A DNA stretch of 35,118 nt from Lichenibacterium ramalinae (GCF_004137085.1 NZ_QYBC01000034.1:1-35118), one strand, 5' to 3'. Shown: positions 15,947 to 26,549, counted from the stretch's first letter. A program made the numbers and translations. The notes: a model not told the origin generated them from the sequence alone.

Positions 15947-16167
15947 GGGTGGCGGCTCTGGGAAGGGACCGGGGATGTCGGCTGGAAGGCGTCGGGGTTC
16001 GGCATCGCGTCTGGCGGCGGCGGCGAGGCGCCGTCACGCGTCGGCACGGCGGCTCGGTGTGCGTCCGGATCGCCGAGGAAAGCCTCGCCGGCATCCCGTC
16101 GGCTCGCCACGGGGCGGAGCCGCCGAGGCGTCGCGGCGGAGAGGGTCGAGGCCGCCTGCGGTTCCAT
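15943..16167 (-). CDS. Small ORF coupled between permease and gamma-glutamyltransferase
   Basis: 74-codon frame that begins 3 bases after the permease stop and ends in an ATGA overlap with the gamma-glutamyltransferase start. AAGGAGG, inside the end of the permease gene, stands 8 nt before its ATG. The peptide is rich in Ala, Pro, Arg and Ser, without membrane segments or a family I recognise, and looks low-complexity. It may be a true small protein, or a leader translated only to carry ribosomes to the next gene. The composition is close to what any frame of such GC-rich DNA gives, so confidence is limited. Confidence 0.35.
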   Translation of the reverse strand: MEPQAASTLSAATPRRLRPVASRRDAGEAFLGDPDAHRAAVPTRDGASPPPPDAMPNPDAFQPTSPVPSQSRHP

Positions 16168-16170
16168 CCC

Positions 16171-17043
16171 TCATCCCTCCTTCGGGTCGAGCGCGTCGCG
16201 CAGCCCGTCGCCGAGGAGGTTGAACCCCAGCACGGCGGCGAAGATGGCGGCGCCCGGCGAGATCGACATCCACGGCGCCTGGTCGAGGAAGTTCTTGGCC
16301 GTGTTGAGCATCGATCCCCAGGAGGGGGCGGGCGGCTGCTGGCCGAGGCCCAGGAACGACAGGCTCGCCTCCGCGATGATGGCGCCGGCGATCGCCAGCG
16401 TCGCCTGCACCACGATGGGGGCCAGGGCGTTGGGCAGGACGTAGCGCAGCACGATCCAGCGGTCCGGCAGGCCGATGGCGCGGGCGCCCGCGATATAGTC
16501 CTCGGCCTTCACGGCCAGGACCTGGCCGCGCGTCAGCCGGGCGAAGATCGGCATGGCGGAAAGCCCGATGGCGATCATGGCATTGCCGAGGCTCGGGCCC
16601 AGGAAGGCGCCGAGCGCGATGGCCAGGACCAGGAACGGGCAGGACAGCAGCGCCTCGACGACCCGCGACAGCACCCCGTCGATCCAGCCGCCGAAATAGC
16701 CCGACAGCAGCCCCACCGGCACCCCGATGGCGAGCGCGATGGCGACCGAGATGCAGCCGGCCAGCAGCGAGGCCCGGGCGCCGAAGAGCAGGCGCGAGAG
16801 GATGTCGCGGCCGAGGTCGTCGGTGCCGAGCCAATGGGCCGCCGACGGTGCCTTGCGGATCAGCAGGAAGTTGGTCTTCAGCGGATCGAAGGGGGCCAGG
16901 AGCGGTGCCAGCACCGCCACGGCGACGAAGACCAGCACCACGACGGCGCCCGCCACGGCCGCGCGGTTGCGCAGGAAGGCGGCGAGCGCGCGGTTGCGGG
17001 GCCGTCGCGGCACGGCGCGGGCCGGGAGCGCCACGTCCGTCAT
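16171..17043 (-). CDS. Peptide-type ABC transporter permease (DppC/OppC-like)
   Basis: 290-residue inner-membrane permease of the BPD_transp_1 family, DppC type. A polar N-terminus leads into the first membrane helix (31-50), then LGTDDLGRDILSRLLFGAR (residues 72-90), which is typical of the C-subunits. The EAA coupling loop is at about 181-210 (EDYIAGARAIGLPDRWIVLRY). The end GFNLLGDGLRDALDPKEG is also typical. It pairs with the B-type permease whose stop it overlaps by 4 bases (ATGA). Together they form the channel fed by the SBP at 18145-19644. The precise substrate class (dipeptide, oligopeptide, glutathione, nickel) is not fixed by the permease sequence. Confidence 0.93.
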   Translation of the reverse strand: MTDVALPARAVPRRPRNRALAAFLRNRAAVAGAVVVLVFVAVAVLAPLLAPFDPLKTNFLLIRKAPSAAHWLGTDDLGRDILSRLLFGARASLLAGCISVAIALAIGVPVGLLSGYFGGWIDGVLSRVVEALLSCPFLVLAIALGAFLGPSLGNAMIAIGLSAMPIFARLTRGQVLAVKAEDYIAGARAIGLPDRWIVLRYVLPNALAPIVVQATLAIAGAIIAEASLSFLGLGQQPPAPSWGSMLNTAKNFLDQAPWMSISPGAAIFAAVLGFNLLGDGLRDALDPKEG

Positions 17044-17987
17044 GCCCCGACCCTCAGGCGCGGGTTGATGACGACGTAGAGCACGTCGGCGAGGAGGTTC
17101 AGCAGCACGAAGGCGCAGGCCACGCAGAGCACCACGCCCTGCACCACGGCGTAGTCCCGCGTGAAGACGGCGTCGACGATCATCTTGCCGAAGCCCGGGA
17201 TGGTGAAGACCTGCTCGGTCAGCACCGCGCCGCCGATGAGCTCGCCGAAGAGCAGCGTCGTCAGCGTCACGATGGGCACGAGGGCGTTGCGGAAAGCGTG
17301 TTTCAGCACGACGGACGGCGCCAGCAGGCCCTTGGCCCGGGCCGTGCGGATGTAGTCGGCGCGCAGCACCGCCAGCATGGCGCCGCGCGTGTGGCGCATC
17401 AGCGAGGCGCTGAGGGCCGCCCCGATGACCAGCGAGGGCATCAGCATGGTGCGGAGGTTCTGCACCGGATCCTCGAGGAGGGGCGCGAAGCCCGAGGCCG
17501 GCAGCCAGTGGAGTTTCACGGCGAAGAGCAGGATCATCAGCACGCCGAGCCAGAAGGGCGGCACCGAGATGCCCGACAGCGCCAGCACGTTGGCGCCGAG
17601 GTCGACCGCCGTGCCCTTGCGCGTCGCCGCGAGCACGCCGGCCGGGATGCCGAGCAGCAGCGCGATCGCCATGGCCAGCAGGGCGAGCTCGATCGTGATG
17701 GGGAGCTTCTGGCCGATCATCTGGACGACGGGCTGGTCGGTCTTCAGCGACACGCCGAGGTCGCCGTGCAGCACGCCGCCGATCCAGTGCAGGTACTGCA
17801 CCGGCGCGGGGTCGTCGAGGTGGTACTTGTGGCGCAGCATGGCCAGCACCTCGGGGCTGCGCTCTTCGCCGGCCAGCGTCAGCACGGGGTCACCGGGCAG
17901 CAGCTTCTGCAGCGAGAAGGTGAAGACCGACACGAGGACCAGCGTCGGGATGGCGAGCAGCAGGCGCCGGCCGATGAAGCTCAGCAT
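17040..17987 (-). CDS. Peptide-type ABC transporter permease (DppB/OppB-like)
   Basis: 315-residue permease of the DppB type. It starts with MLSFIGRRLLLAIPTLVLVS, followed by the periplasmic LLPGDPV motif and YLHWIGGVLHGDLGVS. The EAA loop (about 211-239) reads DYIRTARAKGLLAPSVVLKH, and the chain ends VLYVVINPRLRVGA. Six membrane helices fit the hydrophobic pattern. It is separated from the upstream SBP gene by 157 bases that hold an inverted pair of dispersed palindromes, and overlaps the next permease by ATGA. It builds the importer with the two ATPases at 19659-21778. Confidence 0.93.
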   Translation of the reverse strand: MLSFIGRRLLLAIPTLVLVSVFTFSLQKLLPGDPVLTLAGEERSPEVLAMLRHKYHLDDPAPVQYLHWIGGVLHGDLGVSLKTDQPVVQMIGQKLPITIELALLAMAIALLLGIPAGVLAATRKGTAVDLGANVLALSGISVPPFWLGVLMILLFAVKLHWLPASGFAPLLEDPVQNLRTMLMPSLVIGAALSASLMRHTRGAMLAVLRADYIRTARAKGLLAPSVVLKHAFRNALVPIVTLTTLLFGELIGGAVLTEQVFTIPGFGKMIVDAVFTRDYAVVQGVVLCVACAFVLLNLLADVLYVVINPRLRVGA

Positions 17988-17996
17988 GGGAAGCGT

Positions 17997-18125
17997 CCCC
18001 TTCTCCCGCGGACGGGAGAAGGTGTCGACGCGAAGCGGCGACGGATGAGGGGATCCGCGAGCGCCGGGGTTCCCCTCATCCGCCCCTGCTTGGCAGGGGC
18101 ACCTTCTCCCGCGAGCGGGAGAAGG
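17997..18125. repeat. Inverted pair of dispersed palindromic repeats
   Basis: Two copies of one palindromic unit in opposite orientation lie between the SBP and permease genes. Unit 1 is CCTTCTCCCG (17999-18008) / CGGGAGAAGG (18013-18022), then CGGATGAGGGG (18042-18052). Unit 2, inverted, is CCCCTCATCCG (18072-18082), a small GCCCCTGC/GCAGGGGC hairpin (18082-18100), then CCTTCTCCCGC (18102-18112) / GCGGGAGAAGG (18115-18125). The whole can fold into one long structure. A third copy occurs at 34837-34891. This is a REP-like intergenic element. Confidence 0.85.
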
Positions 18126-18144
18126 GCCGGCGCGCGGACCGCGC

Positions 18145-19644
18145 TCATCTGTCCAGCGTCACGTTCTGCAGCCGGATCATGCCGTCGGGATGGGGCACGA
18201 AGCCCTTCAGGGTTTTGACGGCACCGAAGATCCGCGGCTCGAAATCGAGGTAGGTGATGGGCTTGTCGTCTTGGATGATCTTCATGGCGGCGGCGTATTT
18301 CGCCTTGCGGGCCGCCGGGTCCGTCACGGCGCGGGCCTCGTTCAACAGGGCGTCGACGGCGGGATTGCAGTACTTCATGTCGTTGAGCCCGCCCTTGCAG
18401 GTCACGAACTGGTGGATGTTGCCGTCCGGGTCGACGCGGCCGGACCAGCCCACCATCGTGGTCTGGAAGTTGCCGGCGCCGTTCTGCGACAGCAGCGTGG
18501 CGAATTCCGTCGTCTGGAGCTGCAGGTCGAAGCCGGCTTCGGCCGTCATGGCCTGGATCACCTGGCCGAGCTGCTGAGTGTTGGTGTCGTTGCCCAACGT
18601 CATCTTCACCGTGACCGGCAGCGCCACGCCCGCCGCCTTCAGCAGCGCCTTGGCCTTCTCGACATCGCGGCCCGGCACGGGCTGGTCGAGGTGGTAGGGA
18701 CTGGCGGGTGCGAAGGGCTGGGAACCCGGCGTGTAGCGGCCCTCGTAGACGGCCGCGTTCAGCGCTTCGCGGTCGATGGCGAGGTCGAAGGCTTGGCGCA
18801 CGCGCTTGTCCTGCCCCACCGGCGTCTTGGCATTGTCGCCCGTGACGTTGAACTCGAGCGTCATGAAGCCGAGGCCGGGCACGGATAGGACCTGAAGCTT
18901 GGCATCGGCCTCGGCGCTCTTCACGTCGGTCGCCGCCATGCGCTCGATCATGTCGAGCCCGCCCGACTGCAGGTTGGCGAGCCGCACCGTCGTGTCGGGG
19001 ATCGGCATGAAGGTGACGCGGTCGAAGTGGTAGGCGCCTGCATTCCAGTAGGCGGGGAACCTGTCGAGCACGATGCGGTCCTGGGCGACCCGCTCGGTGA
19101 GCTTGTAGGGACCTGAGCAGACAGGGGCGGCGGCCGGGTTGCCGGTGGCGGTGGCCTTCGGCGCCATCATCATGCCGGAGCGGTCGGTGAGCTGCGCCAC
19201 CAGCGCGGCGTCGGGCTGCTTCAGCACGAGGGCGACGGTGAGCGGGTCCACGACGTCGACGTGGTCGATGGAGGCGACCTCGCTCTTGCGCAGCGATTCG
19301 GGCAAGGTGCGGTAGCGGTCGAGGTTGTACTTCACCGCCTCGGCGTCGAAGGCCTCGCCGTCCTGGAAGGTGACGCCGGGCCGGAGCTTCAGCGTCAGCA
19401 CCTTGTTGTCCGGGCTCCAGGTCCAGGACAGGGCGAGCGCCGGCACGAATTTCAGGTCCGGCGTCGTGTCGATGAGTTTGTCGCAGAGCGAGGCGAAGAC
19501 GATGCGGCTCACGTAGGAGCGCGCCCGGGCCGGATCGAGGAAGTCCGGATCCTCCTGCAGGCCGATGCGGAGGCCGTTCGCCGCCTCCGCGCCGTGGGCG
19601 GCGCCGAGCAGCAGCCCGGCCAGGGTCAGGGCGATCCGCTTCAT
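18145..19644 (-). CDS. ABC transporter substrate-binding protein, family 5
   Basis: 499-residue periplasmic binding protein of the SBP_bac_5 (DppA/OppA) family. The signal peptide MKRIALTLAGLLLGAAHGAEA is probably cut after residue 21. Family marks are EDPDFLDPARA, LALSWTWSPDNKVLTLKLRPGVTFQDGEAFDAEAV, GPYKLTE, AYWNAG, and DKRVRQAFDLAIDREAL. There are cysteines in TCKGG and KYCNP that could form a disulfide. I chose the ATG at 19644, with CGAGGA 7 nt upstream. An ATG at 19662 would overlap the preceding ATPase stop (ATGA) and add six residues. It defines the substrate of the GntR-linked importer, probably a peptide or gamma-glutamyl compound. Confidence 0.92.
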   Translation of the reverse strand: MKRIALTLAGLLLGAAHGAEAANGLRIGLQEDPDFLDPARARSYVSRIVFASLCDKLIDTTPDLKFVPALALSWTWSPDNKVLTLKLRPGVTFQDGEAFDAEAVKYNLDRYRTLPESLRKSEVASIDHVDVVDPLTVALVLKQPDAALVAQLTDRSGMMMAPKATATGNPAAAPVCSGPYKLTERVAQDRIVLDRFPAYWNAGAYHFDRVTFMPIPDTTVRLANLQSGGLDMIERMAATDVKSAEADAKLQVLSVPGLGFMTLEFNVTGDNAKTPVGQDKRVRQAFDLAIDREALNAAVYEGRYTPGSQPFAPASPYHLDQPVPGRDVEKAKALLKAAGVALPVTVKMTLGNDTNTQQLGQVIQAMTAEAGFDLQLQTTEFATLLSQNGAGNFQTTMVGWSGRVDPDGNIHQFVTCKGGLNDMKYCNPAVDALLNEARAVTDPAARKAKYAAAMKIIQDDKPITYLDFEPRIFGAVKTLKGFVPHPDGMIRLQNVTLDR

Positions 19645-19658
19645 GGAAAATCCTCGTG

Positions 19659-20740
<1,082 letters not shown>

Positions 20741-20744
<4 letters not shown>

Positions 20745-21778
20745 GCGGCGACCCCGAAGCCCTCGATCGGCGCATGCCAGCAGGCGGCGCCATGGCCGGC
20801 GCCGAAGGCGCGGACCGGAGGGCGCTCGGCGGCGCAGCGCGCGTCCGCGAAGGGGCAGCGCGTGGCGAAACGGCAGCCCGGAGGCATGTCGGCCGGCAGC
20901 GGCACGGCGCCCGGGATGGTGGCGAGCCGGCCGGTGCGGCGCCCCAGCGCCGGCATCGCCCCCATGAGGCCGATCGTGTAGGGGTGCTGGGGATCGTCGA
21001 AGAGGGCCGACACGGGGCCGCCCTCGACGGCGCGGCCCGCATACATGACGACGACGTCGTCGGCCACCTCGGCCACGACGCCGAGGTCGTGGGTGATGAG
21101 GATCACGGCCGTGCCGGTGTCGCGCTGCAGCCCCGCCAGCAGCGCCAGGATCTGCGCCTGGATGGTGACGTCGAGCGCCGTCGTGGGCTCGTCGGCGATG
21201 ACGAGCGCGGGATCGTTGGCCAGCGCCATGGCGATCATGGCGCGCTGGCGCATGCCGCCCGACATCTCGTGCGGATAGGCGTCGAGCCGCTCGGCGGCGG
21301 CCGGGATGCGCACGAGGTCCAGCATGGCGAGGGCCCGGGCCCGCGCGTCCCGCGCCGTGGCGCCCCGGTGCCGCACCACGCTTTCGGCGATCTGGTCGCC
21401 GATCGTGAAGGCGGGGTTCAGCGACGTCATGGGCTCCTGGAAGATCATGGCGACGCGGTCGCCGCGCAGATCCGCCCGGGCGCGGGGCGGCATGTCAAGG
21501 AGGTCGACCCCGCCGGCGAAGACCGCCCGCCCGGCGACCCGCGCGGCGGGCGGCAGCAGGCCCATGAGGGCCAGCGACGTGACGCTCTTGCCGCAGCCCG
21601 ATTCCCCCACGATGGCCAGCGTGCGGCCGCGCGCGACCGAGAAGCCGACATCCTCGACGACGGCGGCCGGCGCGCCCGCGAAGCGCACCGTCAGGCCCTC
21701 GACGTTCAGCACGGGGGCTTGGGGCAGAGGGGCTTGGGAAATGGTGGGTGCGGGCATCGGGGGTGCGGGCTCAGCCAT
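20741..21778 (-). CDS. Peptide-type ABC transporter ATPase (DppD/OppD-like)
   Basis: 345-residue nucleotide-binding subunit, D type. A Pro/Ala-rich leader of about 22 residues precedes the domain. Walker A is GESGCGKSV (58-66), followed by [19 protein letters not shown], signature [15 protein letters not shown], Walker [14 protein letters not shown] and switch ITHDLGVV. The C-terminal extension carries the cysteine quartet [14 protein letters not shown] ... ACWH. The frame starts 8 bases inside the end of the GntR gene. An internal ATG at 21757 is possible, since the leader is not conserved in the family. It dimerises with the F-type ATPase. Confidence 0.92.
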
Positions 21779-22475
21779 GGTCCGGCCCCGCCGCCAGGGC
21801 GTCGCGCAGCGTGCCGAGATGGTGGCGCATGATGCCGGCCGCCGCCGCGGCGTCGCGGCGCCCGATGGCCTCGGCCAGCGCCACGTGTTCGGCGGCGCTG
21901 CGGGCCAGGCGGTCGGGCGTGCGCACGCTCGCCCGCGCGTCCCGCCACGCCGCGTCGTGGCGGATGCGGTCGACCATGACGAAGAGGTCGAGGAACAGCC
22001 GGTTGCCGGCCGCCTCGGCGATGGCCCGGTGCAGCGCGCCGTCCCAGTCCTCGAGTGCGGCCGCCGGGGTGTCGGCCGTCTGGGCGGCGGTGCGGGCGGC
22101 GAGGCGGCGGATCAGCGCCAGCTGTTCGGGCGCGGCGCGGGCCGCGGCCAGGGCGGCGAGCTCGGGTTCGAGCGAGACCCGCACCTCCATGACCTCGGCG
22201 AAATTGGTCCGGGCCGCCATGCGGGGCAGCGTGGGGACCACCACGGCCGGCGCCGGGCCCGGGAAGGTGCCCTTGCCCTGGCGGCGCCACACGCGGCCCT
22301 CGGCGGCGAGGTCGGCGAGGGCCTGGCGGATGGCGCGGCGGCTGACGCCGAACCGCGCCGACAGGTCCCGCTCGGGCGGCAGCGCCAGATCCGGCGTCCC
22401 GCAAAGCTCCGACACGAGCGCGCGGAGACGGTCGGCGGCGGCGGTCGGGTCGGGGGCGGAAGGCGCGATCTCCAT
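21771..22475 (-). CDS. GntR-family regulator, FadR type
   Basis: 234-residue regulator. The N-terminal winged helix is clear: LPPERDLSARFGVSRRAIRQALADLAAEGRVWRRQGKGTF (about residues 32-71). The C-terminal all-helical FCD domain (EVRVSLEPELAALAAARA, DWDGALHRAIAEAAGNRLFLDLF, SAAEHVALAEAIGRRDAAAAAGIMRHHL) usually binds a metal and a carboxylate through Asp and His residues, and these are present here. It is the first gene of the operon and overlaps the ATPase gene. A perfect inverted repeat lies just before its start, so self-control and substrate induction are likely. Confidence 0.92.
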   Translation of the reverse strand: MEIAPSAPDPTAAADRLRALVSELCGTPDLALPPERDLSARFGVSRRAIRQALADLAAEGRVWRRQGKGTFPGPAPAVVVPTLPRMAARTNFAEVMEVRVSLEPELAALAAARAAPEQLALIRRLAARTAAQTADTPAAALEDWDGALHRAIAEAAGNRLFLDLFVMVDRIRHDAAWRDARASVRTPDRLARSAAEHVALAEAIGRRDAAAAAGIMRHHLGTLRDALAAGPDHG

Positions 22476-22479
22476 GCCT

Positions 22480-22501
22480 CGAACCTATGGAGATTGGTTC
22501 G
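22480..22501. promoter_or_regulatory. Candidate GntR operator
   Basis: CGAACC (22480-22485), 10-nt spacer, GGTTCG (22496-22501): a perfect 6-bp inverted repeat that ends 5 bases upstream of the GntR start codon. The place fits autorepression of the whole operon. Confidence 0.5.
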
Positions 22502-22579
22502 GGGCGGCAATCGCCGGAAGCCCTCCGCACTGGGGCAATAATGGGCGTCCGGCGCGATCGCTGTTCACCGCGGTCCTGT

Positions 22580-22596
22580 CCTGCCGTTCCGGCAGG
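22580..22596 (-). terminator. Possible terminator hairpin of the upstream ABC operon
   Basis: CCTGCCG (22580-22586), loop TTC, CGGCAGG (22590-22596), about 40 bases after the stop of the last gene of the upstream importer. No T tract follows on the minus strand, so read-through into the GntR operon is possible. Confidence 0.3.
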
Positions 22597-22633
22597 CAGT
22601 GCGACGGGATGACGCATGACGATGGGGCCGCCG

Positions 22634-23601
<968 letters not shown>

Positions 23602-23605
<4 letters not shown>

Positions 23606-24660
23606 GCCGTCGGCTCCGGCCCGGGCGCCCGGATGCAGCGCGACCCGCGTCCGCCGGCCCCGCGCCACGCCGGCTCGGCGGCGTCGCAGGCCGGGACATG
23701 GGCGGCGCAGCGCGGCGCGAAGCGGCAGCCCGGCGGCAGCGCGGCGAAATCCGGCACGCCGCCCGGGATGGTGGCGAGCCGGCCGCCGGCCGCGGGCGGG
23801 CGGCGGCGCGGCATCGCGGCGAGCAGCGCCGCCGTGTAGGGGTTGGCGGGAGCGCCGAGCACGGCGGCGGTGGGTCCCGCCTCGAAGCGCGTGCCCGCAT
23901 AGAGCACCAGCGTCCGGGCGGTGGCGCGGGCGACGACGCCGAGGTCGTGGCTGACCAGGATCAGCCCCATGCCGTCCTGGCGCACGAGCTCCGCCAGGAG
24001 GTCGAGGACTTCGGCCTGCACGGTGACGTCGAGCGCGGTGGTGGGCTCGTCGGCGACGAGCAGCGCCGGCCCGAGCGCCAGCGCCACCGCGATGCCGACG
24101 CGCTGGCGCTGGCCGCCGGACAGCTCGTGCGGATAGGCGTCGAGGCGCCGCGCCGCCTCGGGGATGCGGACGCGGTCGAGCAGGGCGAGGGCGCGCCTGC
24201 GGCCCTCGGCCCGGCCGAGGCCCAGCACCCGGACGAGGCCCTCGGCGACCTGGTCGCCGACCCGCATGGCGGGGTTCAGCGCGGTCAGCGGCTCCTGGAA
24301 CACCATGGCGATGCCGCGGCCGCGCAGAGCTTGGAGCGCGGCTTCGGGCGCGCCGACGAGTTCGGCTCCGGCGAACCGGATGCTGCCCGAGGCCCGGGCC
24401 CCTCCAGGCAGGAGGCCGATCAGCGCCAGCGCCAGCAGGGACTTGCCCGAGCCGCTCTCGCCCACGATGCCGAGCGTGTCGCCGCGCTCGAGCGTGAAGC
24501 CGACGTCCGACAGGACCGGCAGCGGCGCCGCGCCCGGCCGGGCGACCGAGACGGCGAGGCCCTCGACGGCCAGCAGCGGCGCCTCGGCCGGCAGCGGCGC
24601 CTCGGCCGGCAGCGGCGCCTCGGCCGGCAGCGGCGCCGCGCCGGGCAGCGGCGCCGTCAT
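23602..24660 (-). CDS. Peptide-type ABC transporter ATPase (second importer, DppD-like)
   Basis: 352-residue nucleotide-binding subunit. An N-terminal leader made of repeated PLPAEA units (residues about 5-30) comes before the domain. Walker A is GESGSGKSL (67-75), followed by VFQEPLTALNPAMRVGDQV, signature LSGGQRQRVGIAVAL, Walker [15 protein letters not shown] and switch VSHDLGVV. The cysteine quartet is CRFAPRCAAHVPAC ... SRC. Start and stop both overlap neighbours by ATGA, which favours the annotated start in spite of the odd leader. Confidence 0.92.
24572..24655. repeat. 18-bp tandem repeat in the start of the ATPase gene
   Basis: On the plus strand the unit GGCAGCGGCGCCTCGGCC recurs at 24590, 24608 and, changed or shortened, at 24572, 24626 and 24644. 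It encodes the PLPAEA repeats at the N-terminus of the D-type ATPase. The unit length is a multiple of three, so copy number can change without frameshift. Confidence 0.85.
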
Positions 24661-25484
24661 CGGCCCGGACTCCGGCGCGGGTCGAGCCGGTCGCGCAGCC
24701 CGTCGCCGAGCAGGTTGAAGCCCAGCACGGCCAGCGCGATCGTGGCGCCGGGCGCGACGGCGAGCCAGGGGGCCCGGACCATGTAGGTCTGGGCATCGGC
24801 CAGCATGCGGCCCCAGCTCGGCTCCGGTGGCGGCGCGCCGAGGCCGAGGAAGGACAGGCCGGCCTCGGTGAGCACGGCGAGGCCGAGCTGGATGGTGGCC
24901 TGCACGACGAGCTGGCCGGCGATGTTGGGCAGCACGTGGTCGAGGCTGATGGCGAGGGCGCCGCGGCCGGCGCCGCGGGCCGCCAGCACGTAGTCGCGCG
25001 ACCAGACCTGCAGGGCAGCGCCCCGCGACACCCGGGCGAAGACCGGGACCATGAAGAGCGCGATGGCGAGGGTGGCGGTGGCGCGGCCGGGGCCGAGCAG
25101 CGCGCCGAGCATCATGGCCGACACGATCGGCGGGAAGGCGAAGGCGACGTCGCAGCCGCGCATGACGAGCCCGTCGACGAGGCCCCGCCGGGCCGCGACG
25201 CCGACGCCGAGCAGCGTGCCGGCCGACCCGCCGAGCGCCACCGCCGCCAGGGCGACGCCGAGCGAGTTGCGGGCGCCCGCCATCAGCATCGACAGGACGT
25301 CCCGCCCGAAGGCGTCGGTGCCGAGCAGGCCGTGGGCGAGCGGGGGCCTCAGCTTGAACAGGATGGCCATGCGGGTCGGCGGCTCCGGCGTCCAGGCGAG
25401 CGCCACGAGCGCCACCGCCGCCAGCACCGCCGTGATGGCGAGGCCGGCGACGAGGCGCGGCCCGGGCGGGCGCCCGGCCGTCAC
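24657..25484 (-). CDS. Peptide-type ABC transporter permease (second importer, DppC-like)
   Basis: 275-residue permease, C type. The first membrane helix is at about 12-30. HGLLGTDAFGRDVLSMLMAGAR (51-72) is the C-subunit mark. The EAA loop is at about 164-190 (DYVLAARGAGRGALAISLDH). GLSFLGLGAPPPEPSWGRML and GFNLLGDGLRDRLDPR are the usual ends. The start is GTG at 25484, chosen because it overlaps the upstream permease stop (GTGA) and keeps a short N-terminus. The longer frame upstream is a shadow of the B permease. Confidence 0.92.
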   Translation of the reverse strand: MTAGRPPGPRLVAGLAITAVLAAVALVALAWTPEPPTRMAILFKLRPPLAHGLLGTDAFGRDVLSMLMAGARNSLGVALAAVALGGSAGTLLGVGVAARRGLVDGLVMRGCDVAFAFPPIVSAMMLGALLGPGRATATLAIALFMVPVFARVSRGAALQVWSRDYVLAARGAGRGALAISLDHVLPNIAGQLVVQATIQLGLAVLTEAGLSFLGLGAPPPEPSWGRMLADAQTYMVRAPWLAVAPGATIALAVLGFNLLGDGLRDRLDPRRSPGR

Positions 25485-26434
25485 GCGGTGCCCCGGGCGC
25501 GCAGGCGCGGGTCGAGCGCCAGATAGGCGAGGTCGACGAGGAAGTTCACCACGATGACGAGGGCGGCGAAGACCAGCACGACGTCCTGGAGCACGACGAG
25601 GTCGCGTTGCGCGAAGGCCTGGTAGGCCAGGCGCCCCAGGCCCGGCAGGCCGAAGACGCTCTCGACCAGCACCGATCCGGCGATGAGGAAGGAGAACTGC
25701 AGCCCCAGGACCGTCACCACCGGCACGAGGGCGTTGGGCACGGCATGGCGCCAGAGCGCGGCGCGGCGCGACAGGCCCTTGGCGCGGGCGGTGCGGACGA
25801 AGTCCTCCTCCAGCACGTCGAGGACGGCCGTGCGGGTGACGCGGGTGAGGATGCCGGCCTGCGGCAGGGCCAGGGCCAGGGCGGGCAGCACCAGCGCGGC
25901 CAGCGCCGGGCCGGGCCCCGCCGCCCAGCCCGGGAAGCCGCCCGCCGGCAGCCAGCCGAGCCACACCGCGACGGTCAGGACCAGCAGGAGCCCGAGCCAG
26001 AAGTTCGGCAGCGCCACGCCGAGCTGGGCGAGCGCCGTCACCAGCACGTCGACGGCCTGCCCCCGCCGCGCCGCCGCCAGCACGCCGAGGGGCAGTGCCG
26101 CCGCCACCGACAGCGCGATGGCGAGGAACGCGAGCGGCAGCGTGACGGCGAGCCGCTCGGCGATGAGCGCGGCGACCGGGACCCCGTAGGTGGTGGAGAC
26201 GCCGAAGTCCCCCGTGAGGGCGCCGCCGAGCCAGCGGCCGAACCGCACCGGCACCGGCGCATCGAGCCCCATCTGCCGGTGGAGCGCCGCCAGCGTGTCG
26301 GGGCGGGCCGACGTCCCCAGCATGATGGCGGCGGGATCGCCCGGCAGCACGCTCATCACGGCGAAGACCAGCGCGGCGACGGCGAGCAGCGTCGCGGCGA
26401 GGCCGAGGAGCCGGCGGGACAGGAGGGCGAGCAT
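25481..26434 (-). CDS. Peptide-type ABC transporter permease (second importer, DppB-like)
   Basis: 317-residue permease, B type. It starts MLALLSRRLLGLAATLLAV and has the periplasmic VLPGDPAA motif, GRWLGGALTGDFGVSTTYG, EAA loop (about 211-239) DFVRTARAKGLSRRAALWRH, and end LAYLALDPRLRARGTA. The ATG at 26434 fits the family start. The open frame continues upstream, but only in a hairpin-rich gap and the antisense of the SBP frame. It overlaps the C permease by GTGA. Confidence 0.92.
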   Translation of the reverse strand: MLALLSRRLLGLAATLLAVAALVFAVMSVLPGDPAAIMLGTSARPDTLAALHRQMGLDAPVPVRFGRWLGGALTGDFGVSTTYGVPVAALIAERLAVTLPLAFLAIALSVAAALPLGVLAAARRGQAVDVLVTALAQLGVALPNFWLGLLLVLTVAVWLGWLPAGGFPGWAAGPGPALAALVLPALALALPQAGILTRVTRTAVLDVLEEDFVRTARAKGLSRRAALWRHAVPNALVPVVTVLGLQFSFLIAGSVLVESVFGLPGLGRLAYQAFAQRDLVVLQDVVLVFAALVIVVNFLVDLAYLALDPRLRARGTA

Positions 26435-26452
26435 CAACGGGCCTCCGGGACG

Positions 26453-26479
26453 GCCGGCGGCGGCACGCCCGCCGCCGGC
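26453..26479. other. Strong stem-loop between SBP and permease genes
   Basis: GCCGGCGGCGG (26453-26463), 5-nt loop, CCGCCGCCGGC (26469-26479): a perfect 11-bp stem in the 115-base gap after the SBP gene. It may stabilise the 3' end of the SBP message or weaken transcription into the permease genes. Confidence 0.6.
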
Positions 26480-26549
26480 TTTGCCCCGTGGACCGCCGGC
26501 TTGGGCCGGTCGACCGCCTTGTCGGGGCGGCCCGATACCGCAGCCGGCA

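Noticed and set aside
24572-24655. CRISPR-like spaced repeats
   Set aside because: Units are 18 bp, directly adjacent without spacers, and are in frame within an ATPase gene.
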